NCBI GenBank assembly: GCA_902825945.1
Contig: CADECY010000007.1
Location: forward strand, 62,001-126,000
Length of the DNA stretch: 64,000 nucleotides
DNA from: an uncultured Acidobacteriota bacterium
GTDB lineage: Bacteria > Acidobacteriota > Terriglobia > Bryobacterales > Bryobacteraceae
Direction: 5' to 3'
The position numbers were made by a program, and so were the translations under genes. Below are positions 53,102 to 62,330 of the stretch, one piece after another. Position 1 is the first letter of the stretch. Each line of letters starts with the position of its first letter. The notes below the pieces were generated by a model. That model did not search any database. It saw only the letters and a program-made list of their open reading frames with translations, and was not told the origin of the DNA.

Positions 53102-54015
53102 CGTTCCGGCGAGCGGTGGCCGGGTTGCTGTTCGCGGCAGCGTGTTCCGCGCAGGTCGTGATACCGTCGACCCGATACGCGGTAATCTCGGGCTACCTCG
53201 GTCTTTCGAGCGACCAGCTGAACAGGCTCTTGTCGAACGTGTTCCGAACTCTGCTGGATCGGCCGATCAGCCGGATCGCGGACTTGAACGAGGAGATCGC
53301 CGCCGAGACAAGACAGCCACAACCCGATGCGGCCGCGATCGGAATTCGATACGAGCAGATCGAGACGCTGTGCCGGGAGGAGGCGTCCACGCGACGCGGT
53401 ATCGTTCCTGAGCAGATGCGCATCTTGACCGAAGCGCAACGCGCACTGATCCCGGAACTCGAGGGCGTGCCACGCCTGCTCCCGCTGGTATCCTCCGCGG
53501 AGTCCGTTTACCTGATTCCACGGCGGAACAACCGGTGGTTCCTGCTTCCTCCCTCAATGCCGGTGAACGATATCCCCGCGGACCTGGCGGTGTATCTGGC
53601 GCTGACGGGGGCTCAACTCGAAGAGTTCCGCCAAGCACTACGGTCGCACCTTTCGTTCGTTGCGTCACGGCAGGCACGAGTAGAAGAAGTGCATCGCGAA
53701 ATCGAGCAGGAGTTCGCCCGGCCTGCTCCATCTTCAGCCGAACTCGGAGCACGCTACTTCGAACTCGAGGCGCAGCGGCGTCAAATCGAAGAACGCGAAA
53801 CCGGGCTGCGACAGGAGGTACGTGCAATGCTCGATGCGGCACAGCGGACCCGATTGGGTGCGCTCGAACGATCGAACGAACTGCTGGGGATCGCGTCCGA
53901 GGCTGAGGAACTCGCGTTGATCGCAGCTCGGCATACGCCAGCGAGCGCGAGTCCGCAGGCGGGTTCGATCCGCAGAGTGTGCACGGGGATCTTTCCGCCA
54001 TTCCCGGAGTTCTGA
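53098..54015 (+). CDS. Secreted helical protein with LTxxQ-like repeats
   Basis: From a GTG start overlapping the previous stop, the 305-residue product has a signal peptide (VTFRRAVAGLLFAAACSAQ) and four helical hairpin units, each with an LTxxQ-like element: GLSSDQLNRLL, ILTEAQRALIPEL, ALTGAQLEEFRQAL and LDAAQRTRLGALE. This recalls Spy/CpxP periplasmic chaperones, in which LTxxQ motifs start the helices of a cradle. Those proteins are about half this size with two such motifs, so this may be a tandem double form. Glu/Arg-rich stretches between the units suggest coiled helices. Confidence 0.7.
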   Translation: MTFRRAVAGLLFAAACSAQVVIPSTRYAVISGYLGLSSDQLNRLLSNVFRTLLDRPISRIADLNEEIAAETRQPQPDAAAIGIRYEQIETLCREEASTRRGIVPEQMRILTEAQRALIPELEGVPRLLPLVSSAESVYLIPRRNNRWFLLPPSMPVNDIPADLAVYLALTGAQLEEFRQALRSHLSFVASRQARVEEVHREIEQEFARPAPSSAELGARYFELEAQRRQIEERETGLRQEVRAMLDAAQRTRLGALERSNELLGIASEAEELALIAARHTPASASPQAGSIRRVCTGIFPPFPEF

Positions 54016-54032
54016 TCGAGTAAACTCGCTTC

Positions 54033-55505
54033 ATGTCCTCGAACCGCCGCGAGTTCCTGGGCGCGGCCGCCGCTTCGCTTTGCGCGGGTCAGGCCGCGCC
54101 GATTCCCACGATTGGTGATGCGCCGCAACTATTCGTCGATCTCGACCGGGTGGAAGCACTCGAAAACATCGAACGACTGTTCCACGCGGCGGAGAAGCAT
54201 CCGGCGAATCCGGTGATCCGCAAAGTGAATCCGTGGGAGGTCGCGCGCGGGACTTGGGGCTCGGTAATCTACGACGAGCAGGAGCGCGTGTTCAAGGCTT
54301 GGTACGGCGGGACCTCGGGGCGCGACGTGTCGGGCTGCACCGGTCCAAACTGCCGCTCGAATTCGGTCTTGTGCCACGCCGTCTCGCAAGACGGAATCGT
54401 GTGGGAGCGCCCGAAGTTCCGGATGCATGAAGCGGGCGGCACGCGCGACAACAACGTGGTGATCGGAGACGATTATCGCGACGGGATGGCGCACTGGGAG
54501 TCCGTGCGAAAGGACCCGCTCGAGCGGGACCCGTCGCGGAAGTACAAGGGGCTCGGATGGTCAAGCTATGACTGGGACGGCCCGCAAAGCGGCATCTTCA
54601 CGATGACCTCGCCCGACGGACTGCGCTGGACGCACTCGCCCGATCCGGTGTTCCGCTACCATCCGCGGCCCGGGACGAACGATCTCGGCCCAGTGGGTGA
54701 CGCGCAGTCGCTGATGATCGACACGTTGAAGCGGCGCTACGTGGCACACATGCGGCGGATCCCGAATCGCGTGATGAGCGAGTCCAGCGATTTCCGCTCG
54801 TGGACCGCGCCGCGCACCTGCCTCGAAGCCGAGGACGGCGAGATGGGGAACATGGTCTACAATCACGTGGGCTTCGTGTACGGAGATCGCTACCTCGGAT
54901 TCCTCACGTGGTTCAACCGGAACCCGAGAGACACACGCCTCACGTTGCAGTTGTTGACCAGCCGCGATGGCGACCGCTGGCTGCGCGCGAAGTCGAGCGT
55001 GCCGCTGGTCGGCTCGGGAGCGATCGGCGATGTCGACCGGTTCACGAACATGCTGACGGGAGCGCCGCCGATTCGCTTTGGCGGCAAGCTGTACATCTAT
55101 TACCGCGCGCTCGCGAACCGGCACGGGCCATACGAGGGCGCCGATACCGCGCTCGAGGGCGGAGGCATCTGTCTTGCGACGCTGCGCGCCGATGGATTCG
55201 CGTCCCTCGGTGCGGGCTACGAGGGCGGGTCCGTGTTGACGCGGCCGTTCCAGTTTTCCGGCACGCGATTGCGGATCAACGCGAAGGCGAACTTCGGCCG
55301 CGTGGTAGCCGAGGTGCTCGACGCCGAGCGGAAGCCGGTTGCCGGATTCGAAGCATCGAATTGCGAGCCCGTGCGAGCGGATGGGTTGGAGATGCCGGTG
55401 GAGTGGCGGACGGCGCGGCTGGGGTCACTGCGCGAGAAGCCGGTCCGGTTGCGCTTCCAGCTTGTCAACGCCCGCCTGTACTCATATACGATCGGCACGG
55501 AGTGA
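54033..55505 (+). CDS. Tat-exported predicted five-bladed beta-propeller glycoside hydrolase-like protein
   Basis: The 490-residue protein begins with a twin-arginine signal (RREFLGAAAASLCAGQA). The body repeats the pattern of GH32/GH43-like propellers: strands such as FKAWYGGTSG, LCHAVSQDGIVWERPKF, TMTSPDGLRWTHSP, LQLLTSRDGDRWLRA and GKLYIYYRALANR. The phrase SxDGxxW repeated in each blade is characteristic. It should act on a glycan outside the cytosol; catalytic residues are not assigned. TAAACT ends six bases before the ATG (54021-54026), suggesting a leaderless message. Related genes occur in many copies in planctomycetes and acidobacteria. Confidence 0.75.
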   Translation: MSSNRREFLGAAAASLCAGQAAPIPTIGDAPQLFVDLDRVEALENIERLFHAAEKHPANPVIRKVNPWEVARGTWGSVIYDEQERVFKAWYGGTSGRDVSGCTGPNCRSNSVLCHAVSQDGIVWERPKFRMHEAGGTRDNNVVIGDDYRDGMAHWESVRKDPLERDPSRKYKGLGWSSYDWDGPQSGIFTMTSPDGLRWTHSPDPVFRYHPRPGTNDLGPVGDAQSLMIDTLKRRYVAHMRRIPNRVMSESSDFRSWTAPRTCLEAEDGEMGNMVYNHVGFVYGDRYLGFLTWFNRNPRDTRLTLQLLTSRDGDRWLRAKSSVPLVGSGAIGDVDRFTNMLTGAPPIRFGGKLYIYYRALANRHGPYEGADTALEGGGICLATLRADGFASLGAGYEGGSVLTRPFQFSGTRLRINAKANFGRVVAEVLDAERKPVAGFEASNCEPVRADGLEMPVEWRTARLGSLREKPVRLRFQLVNARLYSYTIGTE

Positions 55506-55541
55506 CCGTTCGCATCTCGCTCGCGGCCCGTGGTGTGATGG

Positions 55542-56354
55542 TTACTCGTCCGGAGATTCGAGCACACGGACGAACTCGCCGATCACCGCGTAGCGCGAAT
55601 CGTCTTCGGTCAACTCCCAGGCTTCGTACTCGGGATTGAGCGGCTCCATGACGATCACCGCGTGTTCCCAGCCATCCTCGGTCATCCGCTTCTGGCTCGT
55701 GTAGCGTTTGACCGTGTAACGATCGGCGCTGCCCGCCGAGCATTGCCGGTCTTCGACGAGTACGAGCCGGCCGGAGCGGGTGCCGGTGACGCCTGAGCGG
55801 AATACGCACAAGCTGCCGTCCGGAATCTTCGGTTCCATCGAGCGGCCGGTGATGCGCGTGACGAACATGCCGGAGGACAGGCGCAGATCGGGTGGGGCTT
55901 CGATCCATTGGCCGGGCTCTTCGCTCGAGACCACGCGCTCTCGTCCCCAACTCCCCGCGGCGGCCGGAACGTCGAACACCGGAAGATGCGTTCGGAACGG
56001 CCGGACCGTCGCCGGCACATGACGGCGATAGAGCGCGTTGAGAGTGCTTTCGAAGCGGCCCATGATCGCGGGTTCGCGGCCCGTGACACGGATCGCGTTC
56101 GAACACGAATCCTCGAGCCATGCGAGGAACGCGCCGGAATCCATCTCACGAGCCTTCGCGGCGAGATCCTCTTCGAGTGCCTCGAAGACCTCGATCTCGT
56201 CTGGACCGGCGACCTCGTCCCAGTCGCGCCGAAGCTTCACCCCGGCGCGATGCTCGGCGGGATCATGCAGGATCACACCGATCGCCAGCGGAGCGCGCCC
56301 GGGCAGCACGGCTTCCAGCAACAGGTATTCCGCGGCGAGGGAAGAGAGGGGCAC
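55542..56354 (-). CDS. S24-family peptidase-like protein without a helix-turn-helix domain
   Basis: The 270-residue protein ends in a LexA/UmuD-type peptidase domain: GRSMEPKIPDGSLCVFR holds nucleophile Ser172, and YTVKRYTS the general-base Lys216. Upstream, DVPAAAGSWG (129-137) resembles the Ala-Gly cleavage site of LexA-like proteins. The first about 110 residues (AAEYLLLEAVLPGRAPLAIG, FEALEEDLAAKAREMDSGAF) do not look like a DNA-binding helix-turn-helix. In known members the peptidase is turned on by RecA during DNA damage. The start is a GTG. What the N-terminal domain binds is unknown. Confidence 0.8.
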   Translation of the reverse strand: MPLSSLAAEYLLLEAVLPGRAPLAIGVILHDPAEHRAGVKLRRDWDEVAGPDEIEVFEALEEDLAAKAREMDSGAFLAWLEDSCSNAIRVTGREPAIMGRFESTLNALYRRHVPATVRPFRTHLPVFDVPAAAGSWGRERVVSSEEPGQWIEAPPDLRLSSGMFVTRITGRSMEPKIPDGSLCVFRSGVTGTRSGRLVLVEDRQCSAGSADRYTVKRYTSQKRMTEDGWEHAVIVMEPLNPEYEAWELTEDDSRYAVIGEFVRVLESPDE

Positions 56355-56369
56355 CTTGACTCTTATCGG

Positions 56370-57407
56370 TTACGGGTTGTAGGGGTAATAACCGTCGCGA
56401 TGACGAATGCGCAAATTGGGATACCCAACAACCTCGACTCGGATCTTGCGATAGGTCTTCGGCGAGTCGTTATTGTCGGGGATGTAGCGCAGGACGTACT
56501 GAGTCGTGACCTCGCCCGCGACGTTAGCGATCGCCCGGAACATCCCCTGCGCGATCTCTGACGCGTAGCCGCCGGTGCCCACCTTGATCGCGTAGTTGCC
56601 CTCGTCGGAAGGCGTCGACAAGTAGCCCGAGATGTCCTTGTAAAGGCCCTTGTTCAGCGGTGCCTCGACACGGCCACCCGTCGCCTCGGTGATCTTCAGC
56701 AACTGCTTCTCGCCTTCGGAAATGAAGCCGAAGGCGGCGGTGCTGATTCCATAGATCGAGACCAGATTCCGCTGCGCGAGCTCGACGACTTCATCATGGC
56801 CCTTCTTGCTGCTCGAATCGTGGCCGTCGCCGATGATGACGATGATGCGGCGCGGCTCGAACGGTTCGCCCTTGACGAGATTGCGGCTGGTGCAGGCCAT
56901 GTAGATAGCGTCGTACATGGCGGCGCCACCACCCGGCTTCATCTTGCGGATCTTGGCCATCAGCGCTTCCGGGTCGTTGGTCGTGTTGACCTGCAACTCG
57001 GCTTCGGTGCTGTAGGAAATCAGGTACCCGGAATACTTCTTGTCGCCGGGCAGCAGGGTTTGCACGAGATCGACGGCAGCCTCTTGGAACACTTTCCAGT
57101 GCTGGCGGCTGGCCGCGGAAAGATCGATGAGGAAGCCGATCACCACGGGCTGGTTACGCTCGCGGTTGAAGAAGTTGATCTTCTGCTCCTTGCCCTCCTC
57201 GAATATCTTGAAGTGCTCCTGATCGAGGTCGGTCACGAAGCGGCCCTTGTCGTCGGTGACAGTGACGGGCACGATCACTTCGTTCACCGACACGCGAATC
57301 GGCGCGGGTATTGGGCCCTTGGGCTCCTCGGCCTGCGGGACGGCCTTGGCTTCCTGGCCCGCGAGGGTGGCCGCCGGTAACAACGAAAGGATGGTGCGTC
57401 TCAGCAT
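56370..57407 (-). CDS. VWFA-domain protein, acidobacterial type (TIGR03436)
   Basis: The 345-residue protein has a signal peptide (MLRRTILSLLPAATLAGQ), then the acidobacterial opening VSVNEVIVPVTVTDDKGRFV and DLDQEHFKIFEEGKEQKINF. The von Willebrand A domain follows (VIGFLIDLSAASRQHW to IIVIIGDGHDSSSKKGH). The metal-ion site is DLSAA in place of the usual DxSxS, although GGGAAMYDAIY and GDGHDSS keep other residues. It should bind a protein or peptide in the periplasm. It follows the S24 gene by 15 bases in the opposite order of transcription (upstream of it), so the S24 gene may be read from this promoter. TATCAT lies about 30 bases before the ATG. Confidence 0.9.
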   Translation of the reverse strand: MLRRTILSLLPAATLAGQEAKAVPQAEEPKGPIPAPIRVSVNEVIVPVTVTDDKGRFVTDLDQEHFKIFEEGKEQKINFFNRERNQPVVIGFLIDLSAASRQHWKVFQEAAVDLVQTLLPGDKKYSGYLISYSTEAELQVNTTNDPEALMAKIRKMKPGGGAAMYDAIYMACTSRNLVKGEPFEPRRIIVIIGDGHDSSSKKGHDEVVELAQRNLVSIYGISTAAFGFISEGEKQLLKITEATGGRVEAPLNKGLYKDISGYLSTPSDEGNYAIKVGTGGYASEIAQGMFRAIANVAGEVTTQYVLRYIPDNNDSPKTYRKIRVEVVGYPNLRIRHRDGYYPYNP

Positions 57408-57483
57408 TGCCCAGTGCCTGCTTTCATCCAAATGATAGCACCGCTACCCAGGAAGCACGCCCGCGGCGGAGAGCAGTCCGCGA

Positions 57484-59532
57484 TCAGAAGGTGATTCTCG
57501 CGCCAACCTGCACTTGCCGCGCGGGCCTCGCCACGTTGATGATCCCGAATCCCGGACCTTCGAACTGCTGGCCCGGGAGGCCGAAGTTCGGGTGATTCGG
57601 AAGGTTCTGCATTTCGCCCCGGAAATGCAGGAGCGTTCCTTCGCCGAGCGGAAACACCCGGATCAGCGAGGCATTGAAGCCGATCGAGCCGGGAGCGCGC
57701 ACGAGTCCGACGCCTTGATCGCCGAACTGGCCCGGCGCCGGTTGTGCGAAGGCGAGGGTATCGAACCAGCGGAAAATCGAGCGGTCCGTGCCCGGTAGAT
57801 TCGGATTGCGCAGGATGTTGGCGCGTTGAGCGCCCGATGAGAACGCGAAGGTGTTGTTGGTGAGCGTGGTGACGGTGATGGGTCCGCCGGTCTGCGCGGT
57901 GAAGACGGCTCCGGTGCTCCAGTTGCCCACGACGTGACGAAGCGGATGGGTCTTCCAATACGCGCGGCCCTTGCCCACCGGAATCTGATAGACGGAGCTG
58001 AACGTGACGCGTTGGCGGATGTCGATCTCCGAGGGCCCCCAGTTCAGGCGCCGGTCGTAGTAGTTCGAATAGGAGTTGCCCTCGTTGCCGAAGTATCCGG
58101 TGAGCGAGTCGACGTTGTCGAGCGTCTTCGAGAACGTGTAGGTCGACAGGATATTGAAGCCGCGCGAGAATCGCTTCTCGTACTTGACCACGGCCGAGTG
58201 ATAGCTCGACACGCCGAACGACGGCGCGATGATCTGCACGTTCGAGAATTGCGGGAACGGACGGTCACGCTGATTGGCGGCGGCCTTGATCAACTCGGGC
58301 CGGATCTGGTTGATGTTCATCGTCGCACCGGCGAGCTTGCGCGACAGGTTTCCGACGTAGCCATATTCGAGCAGCGCGCGGCCGGGGAGTTCGTGTTGGA
58401 TGCGGAAGTTCGACTGGAGTGAGTAGCCGGCGCGGCGGTTGCTTTCGAAGAAGGGCACGACGGTCGACGCGGTCTGCCCCACGGCAACGGCGCCGAAGCG
58501 GCCGTCGAGCGGGCGCGGCGTGAGGTCCGGCACGGGCAGGTTCACACCCATCGTGTAGGGCACCGTCTGGGTGTTGTCGAGGATGTTCAACTGAGCCGAG
58601 CGCTCGAAGCCGAGTGACGCGGTGTTGGCCACCGAGCGATCGAACGGATGCGCGAAAAAGGCGCCGAATCCAGTGCGGATCACCGTCTTCTTCCAATCGA
58701 AGGGGCGCCAGGCGATCCCCACGCGCGGGCCGAAGTTGTCGTAGTCGCCATCGTAGGGGCTGCAGCGCCAGCCGTTCTGGCAATGGAACTTGACCACGCC
58801 GGGCGTGCCGCTCACCGGATTGATCGCGGTCATGTCGAATCCGCTCATGTGGCCCTCGGTGTCGGTCACCGGCGTGTCGGTTTCCCAGCGCACTCCGAGA
58901 TTGAGCGTGAGGTTCGAGCGCAGATCCCAATCGTTCTGCACATACCAGGCGAGATAAGACGTGCGGCGGTTCAGGATATCGGTCTCGCGCGTGTCGAACA
59001 GGCTGGGAATTCCGAGCAGCATCGTCGCGAATCCATTGCCGGAGTTTGCGTTGCCGGGGATGCCGCTGAGTCCGCGATTGAAGGTGAAGCGGCCCGACAC
59101 GGTGGAGCGCAACAGGTCGCGATTCATCGAGGGGCGGTACTCGCCGCCGAACCGCCAGCTCTGCTTGCCGCGGATCCACGAGATGCTCTCGACGGCTTGG
59201 TATTGCTGGATCGGGAACTGCTGGCGATCCTGCGTGGTGGATCCGAGCGCGGCATAGCCCGCCGGCGCGAAGTTCGGGAAGTAGTCATCCGAGAGCGCCT
59301 TCAGGCCGAGTTTCGACGGCCATCCGCTGCCGGTGCCCGCCGAGTAGGAGCGGAAGTAGCGGCGCTGATAGGTGAAGCGCAGATCGTTCACCATCGTGGG
59401 CGAAACCACGCGTGTCCAGCCGCCGTAGTAGAACCAGGCGTGGCCGTCGGCGTTGTTCACGGTGTCGGCGTCGCGAACTGGATAGACGCTGTTGCGATAG
59501 TTGTTGTCGAGATTCCAGAGCAGGCGTGGTGA
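57484..59532 (-). pseudogene. 5'-truncated TonB-dependent receptor
   Basis: An open frame of 682 codons encodes the barrel of an acidobacterial receptor, with WFYYGGWTRVVSPTMVNDLR, SISWIRGKQSWRFGGEYRPS, SYLAWYVQNDWDLRSNLTLN and the C-terminal QVQVGARITF. The frame is open to a stop at 59533-59535; signal peptide, carboxypeptidase-like domain and plug (about 350-450 residues) are missing. The only start candidates (GTG at 59460) are internal. Sequence homologous to the receptor stops at about 59530, just before the imported-looking fkbM gene. It cannot be exported. Confidence 0.85.
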
Positions 59533-59678
59533 CTACCTAATAAGGGCGAGCGCCGGTTGTGGTGCCGAGGGTATACTACAGGTTTACATGCGCGGTCCGG
59601 CAGCCACAAGCGGCTCAGCCCCACCGTGGGTTGCGGGTTCACGCACTCGGCTGCGGGCCCGCCCCCCTCAGCGGAAAA

Positions 59679-60569
59679 ATGCTCCGAGTCCTTAATAAGC
59701 CCGAATATCTCTATCGACCGAGCCAGTTGCTGAAGCGGGCTTGGTATGCCACTCCGCTTGCGCGGCACGGGCTACAGGTTGTGGATGTGGCATGGGGCTG
59801 CCAGATTCGATGCAATGTCGATGAGGACATCGGCCGGTCACTTGCCCACTTCGGGCTTTACGACCTAGTGGTGAGCGAGACTATCCGCAGACTGTTGGAT
59901 CGTGGGGAAACCGGCGTCGATGTAGGCGCCAACATCGGCTACATGACGGCTCTGATGGCTCGGGGAGCGGGACCCAGAGGCAGGGTCCTCAGTTTCGAGC
60001 CGAGCGAGCTAGTTTTCCGGAACCTCGCCCACAACCTGTCCCAGTGGCGCAAGGATCACAAGCTCGCGCCGATAGTCCCGCATCAGTGCGCGGTAACTTG
60101 CGCCCCGGGTGAGGCTATTCTCCATTACGCGCGCGAATTCGACGGAAACGAGGGTACGGCGACACTGGAGATTGGCGGTGCGGATCGCGGCGGCCGGTCG
60201 GAGAGAGTGCACGCCGTGACCCTCGATCAGTGCTTTCCGGGGAGCGAAATCGCCCTGATGAAAGTCGATGTGGAGGGACATGAGTTAGGAGTCTTCCAGG
60301 GCGCGTCGCGTCTATTGGCCGAGCGGCGGCTTAGGGATGTGGTCTTCGAAGAGCACCGGCCCTATCCGGCGCCGACGCACCAGTACCTTGAGCAGCATCG
60401 ATACCGTATTTTCCGCCTGTCACGCTCTTTGCGGCGGCTGCTCTTGAGGCCTCCGGACGAAGTGCCGGAACTGACCGGACTGCCGCCAAATTATCTCGCG
60501 ACAATTAACGCAGATCGAGCTCACCAGCGAGCCGAGGCCAGCGGCTGGATGGTCTTGAGCGGAGGATAG
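59679..60569 (+). CDS. FkbM-family methyltransferase
   Basis: The 296-residue protein has the SAM-binding motif GVDVGANIGYMTALMARGAG, then VLSFEPSELVFRNLAHNL and the FkbM-typical VDVEGHELGVFQGASRLL. Such enzymes O-methylate a hydroxyl group of a sugar or polyketide. The ATG at 59679 is preferred; the frame opens at 59559 with an unlikely N terminus. TATACT (59572-59577) could be a promoter. Codon use is less GC-biased in third positions than in neighbours (many TTG, CTA, GTA, ACT), and the gene lies between broken receptor genes, so it was probably acquired. Confidence 0.88.
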   Translation: MLRVLNKPEYLYRPSQLLKRAWYATPLARHGLQVVDVAWGCQIRCNVDEDIGRSLAHFGLYDLVVSETIRRLLDRGETGVDVGANIGYMTALMARGAGPRGRVLSFEPSELVFRNLAHNLSQWRKDHKLAPIVPHQCAVTCAPGEAILHYAREFDGNEGTATLEIGGADRGGRSERVHAVTLDQCFPGSEIALMKVDVEGHELGVFQGASRLLAERRLRDVVFEEHRPYPAPTHQYLEQHRYRIFRLSRSLRRLLLRPPDEVPELTGLPPNYLATINADRAHQRAEASGWMVLSGG

Positions 60570-60639
60570 CGGATCGGCGCGCAATCCGATTCCAGACGCA
60601 GCAGCATCTCCATCGCTGGTCGACTTGAGGAACGTCAGC

Positions 60640-61140
60640 TCCATCGGCGAAGTCGGCAGCGTCCCCAAGGGACTCTGAATCTCGACCACCAAGATGCGCG
60701 TCGCTCCGCGCCTGGGCATCAACCTACCGTTTGAACGACACGACGGCGATCCGCACCGGCATCGTGGCGGATTCTTCCCGCTCGTTCTCGCGGCCAATTT
60801 CAACTCGGTGCACACCTTCCAGCCGGTTCGCACGCACACCAAGGGCATTCCGGACATCGTGCTTCCCGACATCAGTTCGGGCCACGCGGCTCTTCCGCCT
60901 ACGGCGAGTTTGCGCTTCATCAGCTGCGACAACTTGAATCGCGACTACGTCCAATCCTGGAACTTCCCGATCGAACGTCAACTGCCAGGCCAACTGGACA
61001 CGTCGGTCGCTTATGTCGGCACGCAGACGACTTGCAGTCTCGCCGATCTCGAAACTAACGCCGCTCCTCCGGGAGGAGCGGCGGGACGCCCCCTCGTCCG
61101 TTTCGGCCGGAACACCGACACAAGGGCCTGGAACGGATAA
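60640..61140 (+). pseudogene. Fragment of a TonB-dependent receptor barrel
   Basis: The DNA encodes pieces of a receptor in changing frames: YRLNDTTAIRTGI in one frame, then NRDYVQSWNFPIERQLPGQL, DTSVAYVGTQTTCSLADLET, NAAPPGGAAGRPLVRFGRNT in another. This is the middle of an acidobacterial receptor barrel (compare NxxYxQxWNFTIQRQLPG). The frame ends at TAA formed where the IS element begins (61141). Both ends of the gene are missing. It is on the plus strand, so it is a different gene from 57484-59532. Confidence 0.8.
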
Positions 61141-61978
61141 CTAAGTACATGAGTTCAGAAATACGGTCACGTATTCGTTCGCTTCAGAAATTCGCGCACG
61201 TATGGCATCGTGATGATGAGGATTCGTCGCAATGCCACGCTCCAACCCATACACCATAACCCCCATAAACCTCTCCCAGCAAGAGGAGACTGAACTCCGG
61301 CGGCGTGCCGACCGCTGTACGTTGCCATATTTTCAGGATTTTCGGGTGGTCCGAGCCAAGATGATTCTGCTCGCCGCCCAGGGCCTTCCGAATGACCAGA
61401 TCGCCTCTCGTCTCGCCACCCGCCGCGAGGCCGTCCGCATGTGGAGGAAGCGCTTCTTCGAGGAGCACCTCCCTGGATTGGAAGAGCGCTCTCATCCGGG
61501 TCGTCCCCGGGTTTTTTCCCTGACCTCGTCGTTCAGGTCAAAGCCGTTGCCAGTGAGTTGCCTGCCACTGGCAACGCGCCCCTTCCGTCTTGTCGAGCAA
61601 GTCGTGACGCGGCCCCCTTGCAATGACGCCCGGCGTGTTTTCTGGGTTGTCGACAACGGCAGCTCTCGCCGTGGCAACGCCGCGATCGCCGCCTCCAGAG
61701 CAGCTCCCGAGCCTGGTCCTCGTCCACACTCCTGTCCAAGCGAGTTGGCTCAACCAGATTGAGATCTACTTCTCGATCATCCAACGCAAGATTCTCGCAT
61801 CCAACAACTTCTCCAGCCTCGGCGACCTCGCCGAGCGCATCTTCGACTTCCTATACGGGGAAGCCATCGCTCAGCGCTTCGAAAGTCGATCTCACCAAAC
61901 TCCTCGCCAATCTTGAGCGGAAGGCCGGTCGCTCCTCCTCAAAAATACGTTAGCGAACTTCTGAACCGGTGTACTTAG
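61141..61978. mobile_element. Internally deleted IS630-family element
   Basis: Imperfect terminal inverted repeats of about 35 bases delimit an 838-base element: both ends begin CTAAGTACA, keep GTTCAGAA after three mismatches and end ACGTATT. Full-length IS630 elements are about 1.1-1.2 kb, so roughly 300 bases are missing. The left flank ends in TA, the target preferred by IS630/Tc1 elements, but the right flank does not show TA, so no target duplication is seen. It cut a receptor fragment on its left. Confidence 0.8.
61232..61950 (+). pseudogene. IS630-family transposase, frameshifted and internally deleted
   Basis: The N-terminal part is intact: a helix-turn-helix region (DFRVVRAKMILLAAQGLPND, QIASRLATRREAVRMWRKRF). 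A frame change follows at a run of T near 61511-61517 (then PDLVVQVKAVASELPATGN), and a deletion near 61620 removes the first catalytic Asp region. The last part, VFWVVDNGSSRRGNAAIA, then VHTPVQASWLNQIEIYFSII, QRKILASNNFSSLGDLAERI, contains the end of the DDE domain. About 110 residues are missing, so the enzyme is dead. Confidence 0.85.
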
Positions 61979-61979
61979 T

Positions 61980-62330
61980 GGGTGAAAGCCGCGGGCTGGT
62001 GGATGTTGCTCGCCTACGCGAGTCCGGCGAGTTCAACGAGTTCGGCATCACGGCGGTGGATGGTCTTGGCGGCTTCGTCGAGATGGAATTTGCGAGGATC
62101 GATGCGGGCTTGGAGAGGTGGGCCGAGGTGGAGCGAATGCCTCGGCGGTGGCCGATGGTGTGGATTGCCTCGAGGGCGGTCCGATGCGGCTGCTGGGGCA
62201 AGCGAAAATCAGCCGTTTGGAAGAGGAACGCTCCGTCGCCGGTTCGCGCACCGCGGCGTTGAGGTAGCCATAGAGACCGGGTTTGACGAGCACATCAACC
62301 CCGGCACGGGCGCGAGAGACTCCTCGTCCG
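61980..62330 (-). other. Degenerate sequence, possible gene remnant
   Basis: To the right of the IS element the minus strand shows short protein-like stretches in shifting frames (for example LGPPLQARIDPRKFHLDEAA, KTIHRRDAELVELAGLA before a stop). It may be the C-terminal end of a lost gene, perhaps an oxidoreductase, but I cannot assign it. No intact gene is present. Confidence 0.3.

Noticed and set aside
59559..59678. N-terminal extension of fkbM from 59559
   Set aside because: The added residues are Pro/Arg/Gln-rich and unlike FkbM proteins; the ATG at 59679 fits better.
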